This document shows positions 23,791 through 34,029 of a DNA stretch of 64,000 nt, in pieces; position 1 is the first letter of the stretch, and each line of letters begins with the position of its first letter. The stretch comes from Silurus meridionalis (lineage: Eukaryota; Chordata; Actinopteri; Siluriformes; Siluridae), in contig NC_060892.1 of NCBI RefSeq assembly GCF_014805685.1, positions 17,744,990 through 17,808,989 of the forward strand, read 5' to 3'. A program made the position numbers and the translations under genes. The notes under the pieces were generated by a model. That model was not told the DNA's origin. It worked only from the letters and a program-made list of their open reading frames with translations, and ran no database searches.

Positions 23791-24585
23791 CCCAATGATA
23801 ATTAAGATGGAACTACATACTTTCCAAGTGAAGAACCTTATGACAACCTAAGGATTTTTGGATAAGGAGCCAATACTGATTTTAGTTCCTGGGCTATAGT
23901 TCCAGAAGCACTTTTTAATTCCAGACTACTATTAGGCCATTTAGAGAACCATATTTTCCAGTCTTCAGATTAATGACACTTTTAGCTGATCCTTAACAAT
24001 GTATCTTATGCAGAATATATTGTAGTCTTCTTTGTAATAACAACATACAATGCTGACATCATTGTGCAAAACCCAGTTGTGTATGGATTTTGTAGTGCGT
24101 CTCTAACCCAACATTGTTGAGATGAGGGTTAATCAATCCGTACGACGTGAATGGTTTAGGTTACGGCCCGCCCTGTCCTGCACACACAACCTAGTATGTG
24201 TGACGAGAGAGGTGAGAGTGCACACGCTTTGTAATAATGTGTTATAACACTTATAGTCTCACACATTCTGCTGAGAAAAGGCGAGAAGGACAGAGAAGGT
24301 CGTCCTTGAATGTATCAAAAGCATCTATGCAAAGACGACACTCTTGTTTTTATCTGAAGAATAAAAAGAGTTCTTTGTGTCATTTTTTTGTCCGGTCAAA
24401 GGGGAAATATTGCACGGCATCACACTTTTTAAATGTTGATCCTGTGTCTAATTGATGATTTTGTGTCACATTAATCCATGATGCATAATTTAGCATGGAT
24501 CAGATGACACATTAACATAATCGCTCATCGGATATTCTGCTCAGTATGACACTTCGGTGAGCGGCGGAGACTCGACGATGATGGA
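23791..24585. other. spacer, no gene seen
   Basis: AT-rich. From 24440 there is a more balanced patch with TAATTGATGATTTTG and TTAATCCATGATGCATAATT, possibly regulatory. No coding support. Confidence 0.4.
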
Positions 24586-24587
24586 TT

Positions 24588-24590
24588 GAG

Positions 24591-24669
<79 letters not shown>

Positions 24670-24685
24670 CAGAGAGACAGAGAGA
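24588..24685. repeat. (GA)n microsatellite with AC interruptions
   Basis: AGAG run with repeated AGAC interruptions. Confidence 0.97.
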
Positions 24686-25419
24686 ACTAACACGTCATGT
24701 CATGTCACCTCTCACAAGCTCATTCTACGACGTGTCTGATGTTAAGATGTTAAGATGTCACCTCCAAATTCACTTAAAACTGCAGTCAGCAGTGTGCACA
24801 CTTTTTTTAGCGTAGCTGGCTGGCTCACTCAAATGCTGGCGTTTGCAATCACTAAGCAGCTTTAGTGTCTCCTACCGCAGCCCTGATTTAAAATTCATAA
24901 ATGCTAATCCTTCATAATTTACAGTTTAAAAAGCAGCGCTGCACACAGGCCCCATGGCCATGGCTCAGTCAGAGTAATTACACCAAGGAGCCAGGAACGG
25001 ACGACTCCACACTCTCAACAGTCTAGAAAATCCCCTTCTCTGGCAGACGACCCAATTTCTTTCAAATAACTAAACAGATTAGCGAGTCATTTTGCTGTGT
25101 AGGTTCGGACACACGGTCTGAATTGCAGCTCCGGCACGTGGGCAGCTGGATAAAGTCCGCTTCTCATTTAACACTTCACCCACTGAGTCATTTCACTTCA
25201 ATTAATTGTCTTATACAGAGCTACCAGATTCATCATGATGATGTCACTGAGTTGTCTGTGACATCATCATTAGGTGCCATGTGCAACTCACAAGCCAAAA
25301 CACAATCCTTTTTTTGTCTGTACATACCATTATGTAGACCTAAATGGATTCTTAAAATGTCCACAAAAAAGTACAGCTTAGCATTAACCTAGCTACACTA
25401 CACTGCTGCTGAATCCTGC
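24686..25419. promoter_or_regulatory. spacer with candidate conserved element
   Basis: The patch at 24830-25080 has balanced composition and contains TTCATAAATGCTAATCC, CATAATTTACAG and AGAGTAATTACACC (a TAATTA core). The rest is ordinary spacer. A regulatory role is inference. Confidence 0.25.
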
Positions 25420-25570
25420 ATTCTAAATGGTCAGAAGGCGTTGAGTAATTCTCTATAACAACAGCAGTGCAGGTTTATATGACCATGCTTGAATGCCATG
25501 TGGTGAAGTTTTCTATAAGTAAAAATGAGGTTTAGTTTATGGCTTTGCTGTAAGTTTTGATTCTTGAACA
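25420..25570 (+). repeat. short interspersed MITE-like repeat end
   Basis: The CATTCTAAATGGTCAGAAGG, GTTGAGTAATTCTCTATAACA and GCAGTGCAGG blocks match, in reverse orientation, the segment near 28.0-28.1 kb, so this is a dispersed family. It resembles short DNA-transposon derivatives that are common in fish. The class is not certain. Confidence 0.5.
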
Positions 25571-25869
25571 TTTTCAGGACAGAGGAGTTTACACTTCTTT
25601 GAGGTTTCACAGTAACCTGTATAACAAACTGAAGTTTTTTTTTAAACAGGGAGAGGATAAAGAGAGGCTGGAATGGGGATTGAGTGTTTAGAGCTGCTCG
25701 AACATAAGTGACAACAGGAACTAAATTGTTGGACATTAACTGTAATTATAACAACAATAAATGTGTTGATGTTTAGTAAATTAAATTTTAATTAGTAGTA
25801 AATTGTTGTTGTGTAAAACCTATTTATTAGGAGGAATAATGAGGATGCTGGTAACAGTAACAGGAGGAC
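25571..25869. other. AT-rich spacer, nothing recognised
   Basis: It may be the remainder of the preceding repeat, but no second end is visible. Confidence 0.4.
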
Positions 25870-26334
25870 AGAGTGCTTGCTGAACATCCCATTCCACATT
25901 TAGTCTCTATTTGCTGTTTTAATAACCTCCACTCTTCTGGGAATATGTGACATTAGATTTTGAAGTGTGCTTGTGCAGATTGGTGCTCATTCAACCTCAG
26001 TGGTGTTAGTAAAGTTAGGTACTGATGTAGGGTCAGGAGGCCTGGGGTGCAGTCAGTCCAATTCATCCTGAAGGTTTCAGTAGGGTTGAGGTCAGAGCTC
26101 TAAAGCAGGCCTCTCAAACTCTTCCACTCCAAACCATGTAAATCATATCTTCATGGAGCTGACTTTGTGCACAGGACATTGTCAAGCTGGAACGTGTGTG
26201 GGTCTCCTAGTTCAAGTGAAGGGAAAATTTCATTTCACTAAATCCAAAGACATCCTATACAATTGTGTGTCTCCAACTTCATGGGTAACAGTGTGTGAAA
26301 AGTCTGGTGTCCCAACACTTTTGTTCATATAGAT
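25870..26334 (-). mobile_element. Tc1/mariner-derived short element, copy 2
   Basis: On the minus strand it starts near CATCTATATGAACAAAAGTG and contains the transposase-tail relic (ATTTAGTGGAA-like, then CCCAGAAGAGTGGAGGTTATT). It ends around the TGGAATGGGATGTTCAGC segment, where the terminal GTCCACAAAC...TATAGTG block of the other copies has been lost. It is therefore truncated at its left edge. Confidence 0.7.
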
Positions 26335-27635
26335 GAAACAAAAAGGTAATTTAGTTGTTATCTGGTTAAAAATAAAGACAAATCTAGTTCAAGATAGTTT
26401 CCCTGACTATTTCCTATCTGAATTCTTAAAACTCACATCAAATAATATAGTTAAGTGAAACTTGGGACAAAAAAATAGTTTGAACAGAAAATAAATTTTT
26501 TTCTTCTCCTGTTTTGTTCTGCTGTGCTTTATTTCCGCATTTTCTGCACCTGCAGTTCTTCTAGTTTTCCGCAATTTCTACTACTTTGATCATATCCAAT
26601 GGCTGTAATATTATTCTGTGATGTACATCTGAAGGTTTTAAACCAGACCAAAGCTCATCCATTCCTTCAGAAGGTACAAGAGCACAAACTACCAGCTATA
26701 TATTTATCCAGAAATGTAACCTGTATACATAAATTATGAATGTCCGAAATAAAGAGAATTATGTTGGTCGCTACAAAATCACATCAAAATGACTCAGCTT
26801 CTGATCATCCAAATATTGATTTTTCATCTAAAAAAGTTATACACCAAATTTGGTGATCATTTTCCATCACAAACCAGAGGCAAACACTTTACAATCCCAA
26901 ATGAAATTCCTTTTTGAAAAGCATCAGATGTGCTAGAATGTTGCTGTGCAGCAAGGTTTTCAAAGCAAATTTCTTCCCCTCCCACACCCCACCCACTCTT
27001 CCTGCAGACCACCACACTGTGGATGCGCTGAACGTAATGCAATTATGAGAAATGAAAATCAAAATTAAAGCAATAACTTACAGCATTATACCCTGCTGTC
27101 AGACTCAGAATTCCGATCTGAGGAAGGGTTCCATGCGAAGACTTTCTTTTGGAAAGCAGCAGCAGTGCAAAGTTCATATCTTTTCCTAGCACTCGACACT
27201 GTTTAAGGCCTGAAGGGCTAAAGTAAGATTTATGGGCCAGCTGTGAGGATTATATTGTCTGTGGGTTGCCAGAGAAAATAGCAGAGAGATGTTAGTGTTT
27301 GAAACACAGCGAGGAATCAGATTTCTTACAGTCTGGGTCACCGGCCAGTGCAAATACATTCATCAGATCTAAACAACCACAGAAAGAGCTAGAGATCGCA
27401 ACGCTGGCTGTCTGCACTCATCATAATAATAATAAGAAGTAGAGTGTTATTTAAACACTTACAGACCATTATAATGCCTGTGGAGTAACATAACTTAGAT
27501 GTTCTACCAGGGTTTTTTCAGGGTTCCTTGTTTATTATTCAGGGTGTGTTTGTAATGTAAGTGAAGATGTATATAAGGCCTGATAGACTCTTCACCCCTG
27601 ATTTTTCTTATGCTGTTATAACATTAAATCAGGAA
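26335..27635. other. spacer, no gene seen
   Basis: AT-rich to about 27.1 kb and then more balanced. No domain, RNA gene or known repeat was recognised. Confidence 0.5.
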
Positions 27636-27832
27636 AGTCAAGGAACATGGTACCTTAGTGGTTAAGGAATTAAACTTTGGATCCAAAGGTCATAAGTTTA
27701 AATCCCAGCCACACCAATCTGCCACTCCTGGGCCCCTGAGCAAGGCCCTTACCCTATAGCTGCTCAATTATATGGATAAAATAAGTATAAGTCGCTCTGG
27801 ATAAGAGCGTCTGCCAAATGACGTAAATGTAA
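27636..27832 (+). repeat. tRNA-derived SINE
   Basis: The 5' part has a polymerase III A-box-like CTTAGTGGTTAAGG and a B-box-like GTTTAAATCCC about 30 bases later. The body has GGGCCCCTGAGCAAGGCCCTTACCC. The 3' end reads AAGTCGCTCTGGATAAGAGC then GTCTGCCAAATGACGTAAATG. This head-body-tail order is that of a widespread teleost tRNA-SINE. A second, inverted copy lies at 47.4-47.7 kb. The mutated B box suggests that it is inactive. Confidence 0.85.
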
Positions 27833-27984
27833 TCATCAAAAGGCAATTTAGACATAAGGTTCTGACTGTTAGAAAGCACTGACACTGATGACTCCTTCCA
27901 TACATGTCCAGTAAACATCTTTTCTTACAGAAAAACTTCAGTATACTATCTAAAGTTCAAGCATATGTTTTTGTTATTATTATA
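27833..27984. other. spacer, nothing recognised
   Basis: No feature was supported. Confidence 0.4.
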
Positions 27985-28115
27985 ATCTTTTACAATGAGC
28001 TTTTTATGAACTGTTTCTGTGGAAATGAGCACATTAATATATAAATAGGCAGAGCTGCTATTATAGAGAATGAATCAACACCTTCTGGCCAATCACAATC
28101 CAGAACTCAACCCTC
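27985..28115 (-). repeat. short interspersed MITE-like repeat end
   Basis: On the minus strand the ATTGTGATTGGCCAGAAGG, GTTGATTCATTCTCTATAA and AGCAGCTCTGCC blocks match the end at 25.4 kb. Confidence 0.5.
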
Positions 28116-28396
28116 AAAAATTTAGTGTCACCTTCGGAGGGAGCAAGGCGCAGACATGATGTCTTCAGAACAATAACAGAAACATGAGCACAGTGTCTGA
28201 GTGAGGAATTGTGGGTAATGGAGATGGAGACGAGGCAGTGGGGCGCTTGCTAGAATCTCCTTTTCTCATCTGTGGCGCTTTAATGCACGCTTTGCTATTA
28301 GAAAAAAGAGGAAATTAAGATGCATTTTAATACAAGTGATTGGTTCTTGTTGTGTAGACAATGCAAAGACCCCAATCACCCACCCCCCATACACAC

Positions 28397-28405
28397 ACAA
28401 ATACT

Positions 28406-28460
<55 letters not shown>
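28397..28460. repeat. (AC)n microsatellite
   Basis: Near-perfect AC run. Confidence 0.97.
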
Positions 28461-28462
<2 letters not shown>

Positions 28463-28534
28463 CCTCAGCTGACTGCAGTTGAATGTAATTACTGAATATG
28501 AAGCCCACTCCATTTCTCCTCCAGTCTCTTTTCC

Positions 28535-28700
28535 TGTCCGGATGATTATTTTCTGTCAGCGTTATCAGTAAGCGATGTGCGCCGCCTCGGCTACATAATT
28601 CAGCCCCAGATATTCACTCGGCATTCTCTAAAGTCTCATGTACCTGCTGCATGGCGCACAGAGAGCAACGAGGTAAAAGATGGACAGCTTAACATGCAAG
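28535..28700. promoter_or_regulatory. candidate conserved non-coding element
   Basis: Balanced, repeat-free patch with GCGTTATCAGTAAGCGATGTG and CTACATAATTCAGCCCCAG. No coding support; called on texture. Confidence 0.25.
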
Positions 28701-28869
28701 CTCAGACAACCAGTGCAGGTGACTGAATGTGATTTAAAGCAGTTATAATGTCCTGTGTTCCCAGATGTGTGATGATTTTATTAGAAATCAGGGCAATTTG
28801 AGCCATTCCACCTATCTGCTCTAAGTACACTCTTTAATGTCAAGAGAAAGAGAAAAGACCATGCTGGTT

Positions 28870-29265
28870 AATGTGATGCAGAAGAGGTTGGACTTAGAAT
28901 GTAATTAATATCAACAGTCTACTACTAATGGCTTAGGACCACAGGTTGCAGGAACAGTTTTGCATTTTACCACACTGAACAGCACACTCAACATCTGTAA
29001 TGAATGGACATTCGGTGCCACCCAGTTGGGGATGGGTTCCCTTTTAAATCCGGGTCCTTCTCTAAATGTTTCTTCCTCATGCCATCTCAGGGAGTTTTTC
29101 CTTGCCATAGTTACCACTGGCTCACTCACTGGTGATGAACATTTATTAATTAACAATTATAAGGAACAAACTTATAGACACCTTATTTTATACAACGTTA
29201 TAACTGCTTTTCTGTGAAGCTGGTTTGGGAAAATGTCCATCATTGAAATGACAATACAATTAAAA
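28870..29265 (+). repeat. L2-like dispersed repeat, longest copy
   Basis: Contains both halves of the family: GGACTTAGAATGTAATTAAT and AACAGTTTTGCATTTTACCAC, then GTGCCACCCAGTTGGGGATG, CAGGGAGTTTTTCCTTGCCA and TGAAGCTGGTTTGGGAAAATG. It serves as the reference for recognising the half copies at 3.6, 10.4, 22.0 and 23.5 kb. Confidence 0.75.
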
Positions 29266-29896
29266 ATTATTTATTTAATACTTAATATTTCTTTAATATT
29301 TAAATAGTATTTCCGGCTAACTATGAAAAACCAAGTAAGCTACTTTTAGTTAGCGAATAGGTAAGGTGTTCCTTAAATCTTTTGGTGGAGGTACAAAAAA
29401 GCAAAATATATTTAGTAAATTTACGCACATGTGTAGCCCTGCCCCAACAAAATCAGACAACATCTCTGTTTTAAATATCAAGAAGGATGAGTTTAAACAA
29501 TTCAGAGAAACTTGAACTACTCTGCAGTTTATACACTTCATGGACAAAAACACCTGACTTTTCCAGCTTGTGTAGTACTTCCCCAAACTGTTCCCACAAT
29601 GTAAGAGGCATGCAATTGTATATGATGCCTTTGGATGTGATAGCAATTAATGTTATGTTCTATTAAGATATGGTTTACATTAGTTGGACTGGAAGATCTT
29701 GAATGGTCTGCTATAAAGCTCTAACCTCAACCCTGTTAAAAAACTTCCAATGAATTGGAATTCTGACTGCACCCCAGGACTCCTTACCCTACATCAGTAC
29801 CTGACTTTACTAACACCCTTCTGGCTGAATGAACACAAATCCCCACAATCACACTCTAAAATCTAGTGGAACCTTCTATTGGAATCTTCTAAGAAG

Positions 29897-30100
29897 AACG
29901 TCTCTAGATTATGTATGTAACCCCTAGTTCCCTGAGGGAACGAGACGCTGCATCTAAACGCTTTGGGAACGTGCCCGAGTGTTCACGCTCTGAAATAATG
30001 TGTGTAATCAGTCAAAAATTTAATGCTGGCTGTCACTGACTAGGTGAAGTCACGACCAGGAGTATTAAACACATATAAGTGAGGGCAGCGGCAGTTCTGT
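29897..30100 (-). repeat. DIRS terminal inverted repeat, left
   Basis: Its reverse complement aligns with the right end. Shared blocks include TCTGAAATAATGTGTGTAAT, GACCAGGAGTAT and CATATAAGTGAGGGCAGCGG (with small differences on the other side). The outermost bases, TCCCTGAGGGAACGAGACGC, are copied in complement in the internal complementary region. Confidence 0.9.
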
Positions 30101-30146
30101 AAGGGAGACGGAAGCGCTGCAGGGACGCCGGAGGTGTGGCATAGTG

Positions 30147-30240
30147 ACGCAGCGTCTTGTTCCCTCAGGGAACTAGAGTTACATACGTAATGTAGAGACG
30201 TTCCCTTTCAGGAACTCGAGCTGCGTTGAAACGCTTTGGT
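30147..30240 (-). repeat. DIRS internal complementary region
   Basis: The first half (30147-30202) is the reverse complement of the element's outer left end, with GCAGCGTCTTGTTCCCTCAGG and TACATACGTAATGTAGAGACG. The second half (30203-30240) equals the complement of the outer right end, with CTTTCAGGAACTCGAGCTGC. The two outer ends are thus joined head to tail here. This is the template that lets DIRS elements complete their ends and form a circular intermediate. Confidence 0.9.
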
Positions 30241-30274
30241 AACAAGTGTCCAATCACGCCAGACTGACCAGTCC

Positions 30275-31140
30275 CTGCATAGTGTGTATCTGTCAACACA
30301 GCTAGAGAAGGACTGAGGGGCCAGGAGTTGCACTGCAGTCTAGGTTATAGAACCGCACAAAGGTCAACAGGGTGGACCAACCCGCAGCATTACATATGTC
30401 TTAAAGGGGAACTCCAGATGACCAAGATTTTGAGGCAGCCACACTCCGGGTGGAGTGAGCTCTGACCCCGAAGGGAGTGGGGAGACCAGAGGACACATAC
30501 ATTGATGTGATAGCATCCACAATTCATCTGCTCAGAATCTGCTTATGAGCAGGTAGGCCTCTCTTGGGAGGGCCATAGCAGATGAGCAGCTGATCGGTCC
30601 TTCTCCAACAGAGTTCAGTTTCTCCTGGTTTGGGGCCTGGAACGGAGAAGAATAGAATGCCTGTAATCTTAAGAGTCGTGGGACGACTGAGGGCACCTTG
30701 GGGATGTAACCCCGTACAGATGATCAACAAGAGCAAATGACCAACAAGAACGTGGTCTTTATTGAAAGGTGCCTCCAAGGTGCCGTGGCTGGAGGCTCGA
30801 AGGGGGGCTCAGACAGAGTCCCCAAAAAGACCACCAGGTCCCACCCAGGCACTCTAGGTCATACCGGGTGCCGCAAAGAAAACACGTTTCAATCGGGTCT
30901 CTGCCCAGAGATTGCCTGGCCACATGGGTGTTATAAGCTTAAATGGACACGTAGACTTTTAGGGTGGATGGAGCTAACCCCTTGATGAACTGTCCCTGAA
31001 AGAAATCCAGCATTGAACCAACTGGGCAGTGAACTGGATCCAGCTGGTGGTGCTCACACCACAAGCAGAACAGACACCAGCTGGCTGCATGCAACCTTCT
31101 TGTGGAGGGAGCTCTGGAGTGGAGAATGGTCTTTACCACC
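30275..31140 (-). pseudogene. DIRS tyrosine recombinase pseudogene
   Basis: The N-terminal part (30939-31139) has a SRAPSTRRLHAASW-like start of the SAM-like DNA-binding domain and ends at APSTLKVYVSI. The middle is recognisable but broken by a stop. The C-terminal part has YGPPKRGLPAHKQILSR, then in shifted frames an H-S-T-R motif (30445-30463) and an R-F-Y-N-L-D motif (30343-30352). These correspond to the His-x-x-Arg and catalytic Tyr of the recombinase family. The protein would cut and rejoin the circular cDNA at a target. Frameshifts and at least one stop make it a relic. Confidence 0.88.
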
Positions 31141-31269
31141 TCAGTGAAGAAAACCAGAACCTTGGAGCTGTGCCCCCTCAGGGGCCACAGCCACAGCCTC
31201 CACAGCTCCGGGCGGGGGTGAAATATGGCACCCCCGAGCTGGAAAAGGAGATTCCTCTGAGGAGGGTGC

Positions 31270-31961
31270 TCAAGTAGAGCTACTAGATCCGCGAACCATG
31301 GTTTGCTCGGCCACCTTGGAGCTACCAGGAGGAGACAGACTCCGTCCTGGCAGACTCATTCCAGAATTCCTGAAGCAGCACGATAGGGGAAAAGGCGTAC
31401 AGACGCAGCCTCGGCAACGCCTGTGCGATGGCGTCCAGCCCCAGAGGGGCTGAAAGAGTAAAGGAGAACCAGAGGAGACAGTGCGACATCTCTTGAGACG
31501 CAAACAGATCTACCTGGGCTCTTCCAAATTTCTTACCATTTCCTACCTGCTCCACCACATCGAAGTGGAGCCACCATTGCCCAGGTCCCAACCCCTGCCT
31601 CGACAGGGTGTCTGCTGCCTCATTCAACTGGCCCAGGATGTAAACTGCTCCCAAATAGAGGAGTTTTCCCTGGGCCCAAAGGAGGATCTGGTGCGCCAGC
31701 CTGTACAAGGGGTGTGAAAAGACCTCCTTGATGGTTGATGTAGGAGACCACCGCAGTATTGTTCATACGGACCAACACGTGGTGACCTCTTATGGGCCCT
31801 TCCCACAGAATTCGGGCGGAGCGATCACTCATGATGGCGCCCCACCCTGTGAGGGACACAGCCGTTGTTAGCATTAAGCGACGACTGAGGACTCCCAGCA
31901 CGGGGCCTAGAGATAGGAACCAGGATCTCTCCAAACATCTAAGGCACATAGGCATCGCCAC
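31270..31961 (-). pseudogene. DIRS RNase H region pseudogene
   Basis: Minus-strand frames read T-A-V-S-L-T-G-W-G-A-I-M-S (from the RNase H start, where the family has an Asp before Ala/Ser), RGHHVLVRMNNTAVVSYINHQGG-like text, then YRLAHQILLWAQGK and LNEAADTLSRQG. In the NNTAVVSYINHQGG motif an Asn stands where DIRS proteins usually carry the catalytic Asp (DNTAVV). Downstream, AQVDLFASQE and PLGLDAIAQALPR are the typical DIRS pol linker. Several frame changes occur, and it is non-functional. Confidence 0.85.
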
Positions 31962-31964
31962 GTG

Positions 31965-32950
31965 TTATTGATGGTGCGGAGAGGGTTGCCCCTCCGTGAG
32001 AACCCACGGGTCCTGAGCCACCACTGAAAGGGTCTTATTTACAGCAGGCCAAGTGGAATCACACTGGACGCAGCTGCCATAAGCCCTAGCAGTTTCTGGA
32101 ACTGCTTGACAGTGAGAGGCTGCCCTTCCTTGACCTTCCTGACAGCCGTAAGGATGGCCACAATGCGGGCAGGGGAAAGCTGCGCATGCAATGTAGTCGA
32201 ATCCCATATGACACCAAAATGGGTGGTTCTCTGTAAAGGAGAAAGAACACTCTTCCCGGCGTTCAGCTGAAACCCCAACGCCTTCATGCTGGACGACATC
32301 TCAATGCTGGAACGCCAACTGCTCTGATTGAACTAGGATCAACCAATTGTAGATGTAGTTAAGAATGCGGATGCCCTGATACCTCAGGGGGAACCAGAGC
32401 CCCATCCACACATTTTGTGAAGGTACGGGGTGAAAGGGCAAGGCCAAACGGAAGTACCTGGTATTAATATGTTTCGGCCCCGAAAGCGAACCTTAGGAAC
32501 TTCCTGTGAGAAGGTAGGATGAATACATGAAAGTACGCATCCTCTGGATCTACCGTGACAAACCAGTCCTCGGATCTGATTTGAAGTACAACCGGCTTGA
32601 GGGTCAGCATCTTGAACCTGAGTCTCATGAGAGAGCGGTTCAGCTGACGTAGATCTAAGAAAGGATGCAACCCTCCATCCTTTTTGGGAACTATTAAGTA
32701 CCGGCTGTAGAACCCGAACTCTCGTTCTGATGGAGGGACCACCTTGAAGGCCTTCTTCCTCAGGAGAGTGTTTACGTCCTGTTCCATTACCAGAGCCTGC
32801 TGGCTTCCCACCAGGGTGGGAATAACCCCGTAAAAAACACGGCAGAGGAGACCCAAACTGAATCAAGTAGCCTCGCTCTACAGTGTGCAGGACCCACAGA
32901 GACAAATCTGGAAAAGCTTTCCAAGCTGCCGCAAAGTGCCTCAAGGATAT
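31965..32950 (-). pseudogene. DIRS reverse transcriptase pseudogene
   Basis: The best-preserved frame (32464-32856) reads EREFGFYSRYLIVPKKDGG, FLDLRQLNRSLMR, FKMLTLKPVV and DWFVTVDPEDAYFHV, which are RT fingers and motif A in DIRS spelling. Motif C, near 32335-32370 in another frame, reads NYIYNWLI where the family has Tyr-x-Asp-Asp-Trp-Leu, so both catalytic aspartates are lost. The thumb region follows (ALGFQLNAGKSVLSPLQRTTHFGVIWDS, split here: 32039-32299). Stops and shifts separate the pieces. Confidence 0.9.
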
Positions 32951-33404
32951 CAGTCTCTCGAGACTGACCTCCGGTGCGCCCTGAGACGGTTCAAGGAGTG
33001 GCCGTGCCCTGAAGCACCGAGGGTGGCAGGATTAACAGACCAGGTCCCTGAGGGGGGCAGGACAGGGTGGGCACTGGATAGAGCGGTGCGGCTCCCCAGA
33101 AAGTCCTGTGTCTGGACCTTTTCATTGAAGCCTTCCTGTTGAAGATGACAGTCTTTAGATCTGTCACCTCATAAGGCTTAAAGGGCGAGCGCCTCACGGC
33201 GTGGGAGGTACCGTCTGTTTCTTATTCTCCTAAAACCTTTCAACCACCAAGCTTACAGAGTACGGCACCCTCCGCGAAGTGTGCCCAGCGGGAGCGGACC
33301 GAGCACAGAGACATGTGAGCACAGTGAACACAGTCGGCTTTCTTAAATCTTTTGCTTTTCTTTATTTCTTTTTTTTTCTGACAAACAATCTGACAGACAA
33401 CACA
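32951..33404 (-). pseudogene. DIRS gag remnant and 5' leader
   Basis: A minus-strand frame (32991-33197) includes a basic segment, TDLKTVIFNRKASMKRSRHR, followed by a Pro-rich tail that runs into the RT region. This is where the gag C-terminus lies in DIRS elements. Most of gag is missing. The leader beyond it contains the TGTTTGTCAG-type sequence before the terminal repeat. Confidence 0.55.
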
Positions 33405-33602
33405 AACACACAGAGCGCTTAGTGAACAGACAGAAGCTGCCGCTGCCCTTACTTATATGCGTTTTATACTCCTGGTCATGACGTCACCTCATCGGTGATG
33501 GCCAGGGTCCAATTTTTTACTAATTACACACATTATTTCAGATCGTAAAAAACTTGGGTGCTTTCCTAAGGTGTTTCGAAGCAGCTCGAGCTCCTGAAAG
33601 CG
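33405..33602 (-). repeat. DIRS terminal inverted repeat, right
   Basis: Reads CCGCTGCCCTTACTTATATG, ACTCCTGGTCATGACGTCAC and ATTACACACATTATTTCAGA, the complement of the left end, and finishes with CAGCTCGAGCTCCTGAAAG. The TGACGTCA core is a CRE-like palindrome that may have belonged to the element promoter. Confidence 0.9.
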
Positions 33603-33966
33603 AATGGAGGTTATTCTAATAGCAAATGGAGTCTAAATATAAATAGGATGTTAAAAAAATCACATGGTCAGATGTCCACAAACTATTGTCTATATAGTGT
33701 TTATACACTTACACATTGTTAGTATAAATGACATCATATCAAAGATTTGTGTATTATTGTAAATTAATTTCATTTTGTGATGTCACAGCCCTCATTAGAT
33801 CCCTAGAGCATGGGACAGATGGAGACATTCTTTAGCTGAACACTTCCTCGCAGGGCTGAAATGTATTCAGTCCAGAGGCAGTGTTTGAAAGCAAAACGAA
33901 GCGCTGTGTAAAATGAAAACGCTGCTTTGCATGAGGCGCTAATCAGTTCAAAACACAAGGCATGAT

Positions 33967-33969
<3 letters not shown>

Positions 33970-34027
<58 letters not shown>
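33970..34027. repeat. (GT)n microsatellite
   Basis: Perfect GT run of about 58 bp. Confidence 0.98.

Positions 34028-34029
<2 letters not shown>

Larger units (their letters stand above)
29897..33602 (-). mobile_element. DIRS1-like tyrosine-recombinase retrotransposon, decayed
   Basis: An element of about 3.7 kb, transcribed on the minus strand. The order is gag remnant, reverse transcriptase, RNase H region, tyrosine recombinase. It has inverted terminal repeats (not LTRs) and an internal complementary region beside the downstream terminal repeat. That architecture defines the DIRS order of retroelements, which integrate as circles through a tyrosine recombinase and leave no target duplication. 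Intact DIRS elements are nearer 5-6 kb, so gag and perhaps other parts are deleted. All genes carry stops and frameshifts. It sits inside a Tc1-derived copy. Confidence 0.93.
29527..33700 (+). mobile_element. Tc1/mariner-derived copy 3, split by the DIRS-like insertion
   Basis: The left part (to about 29896) begins near CATGGACAAAAACACCTGAC and runs through the TCTAGTGGAACC relic of the transposase tail. The right part resumes at AATGGAGGTTATTCTAATAGC (about 33603) and finishes GTCCACAAACTATTGTCTATATAGTG. Comparison with copies at 19.5 and 42.7 kb shows the two halves join as one element, interrupted at the AAGAAG/AATGGAGG point. A 12-bp direct repeat, GTTTATACACTT, occurs at 29527-29538 and 33699-33710 and may be its target duplication. 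Confidence 0.8.

Noticed and set aside
29897..33602. LTR retrotransposon or endogenous retrovirus reading of the 30-33.6-kb element
   Set aside because: The ends are inverted, not direct, repeats. A tyrosine recombinase replaces the DDE integrase, and no protease or envelope text is present.
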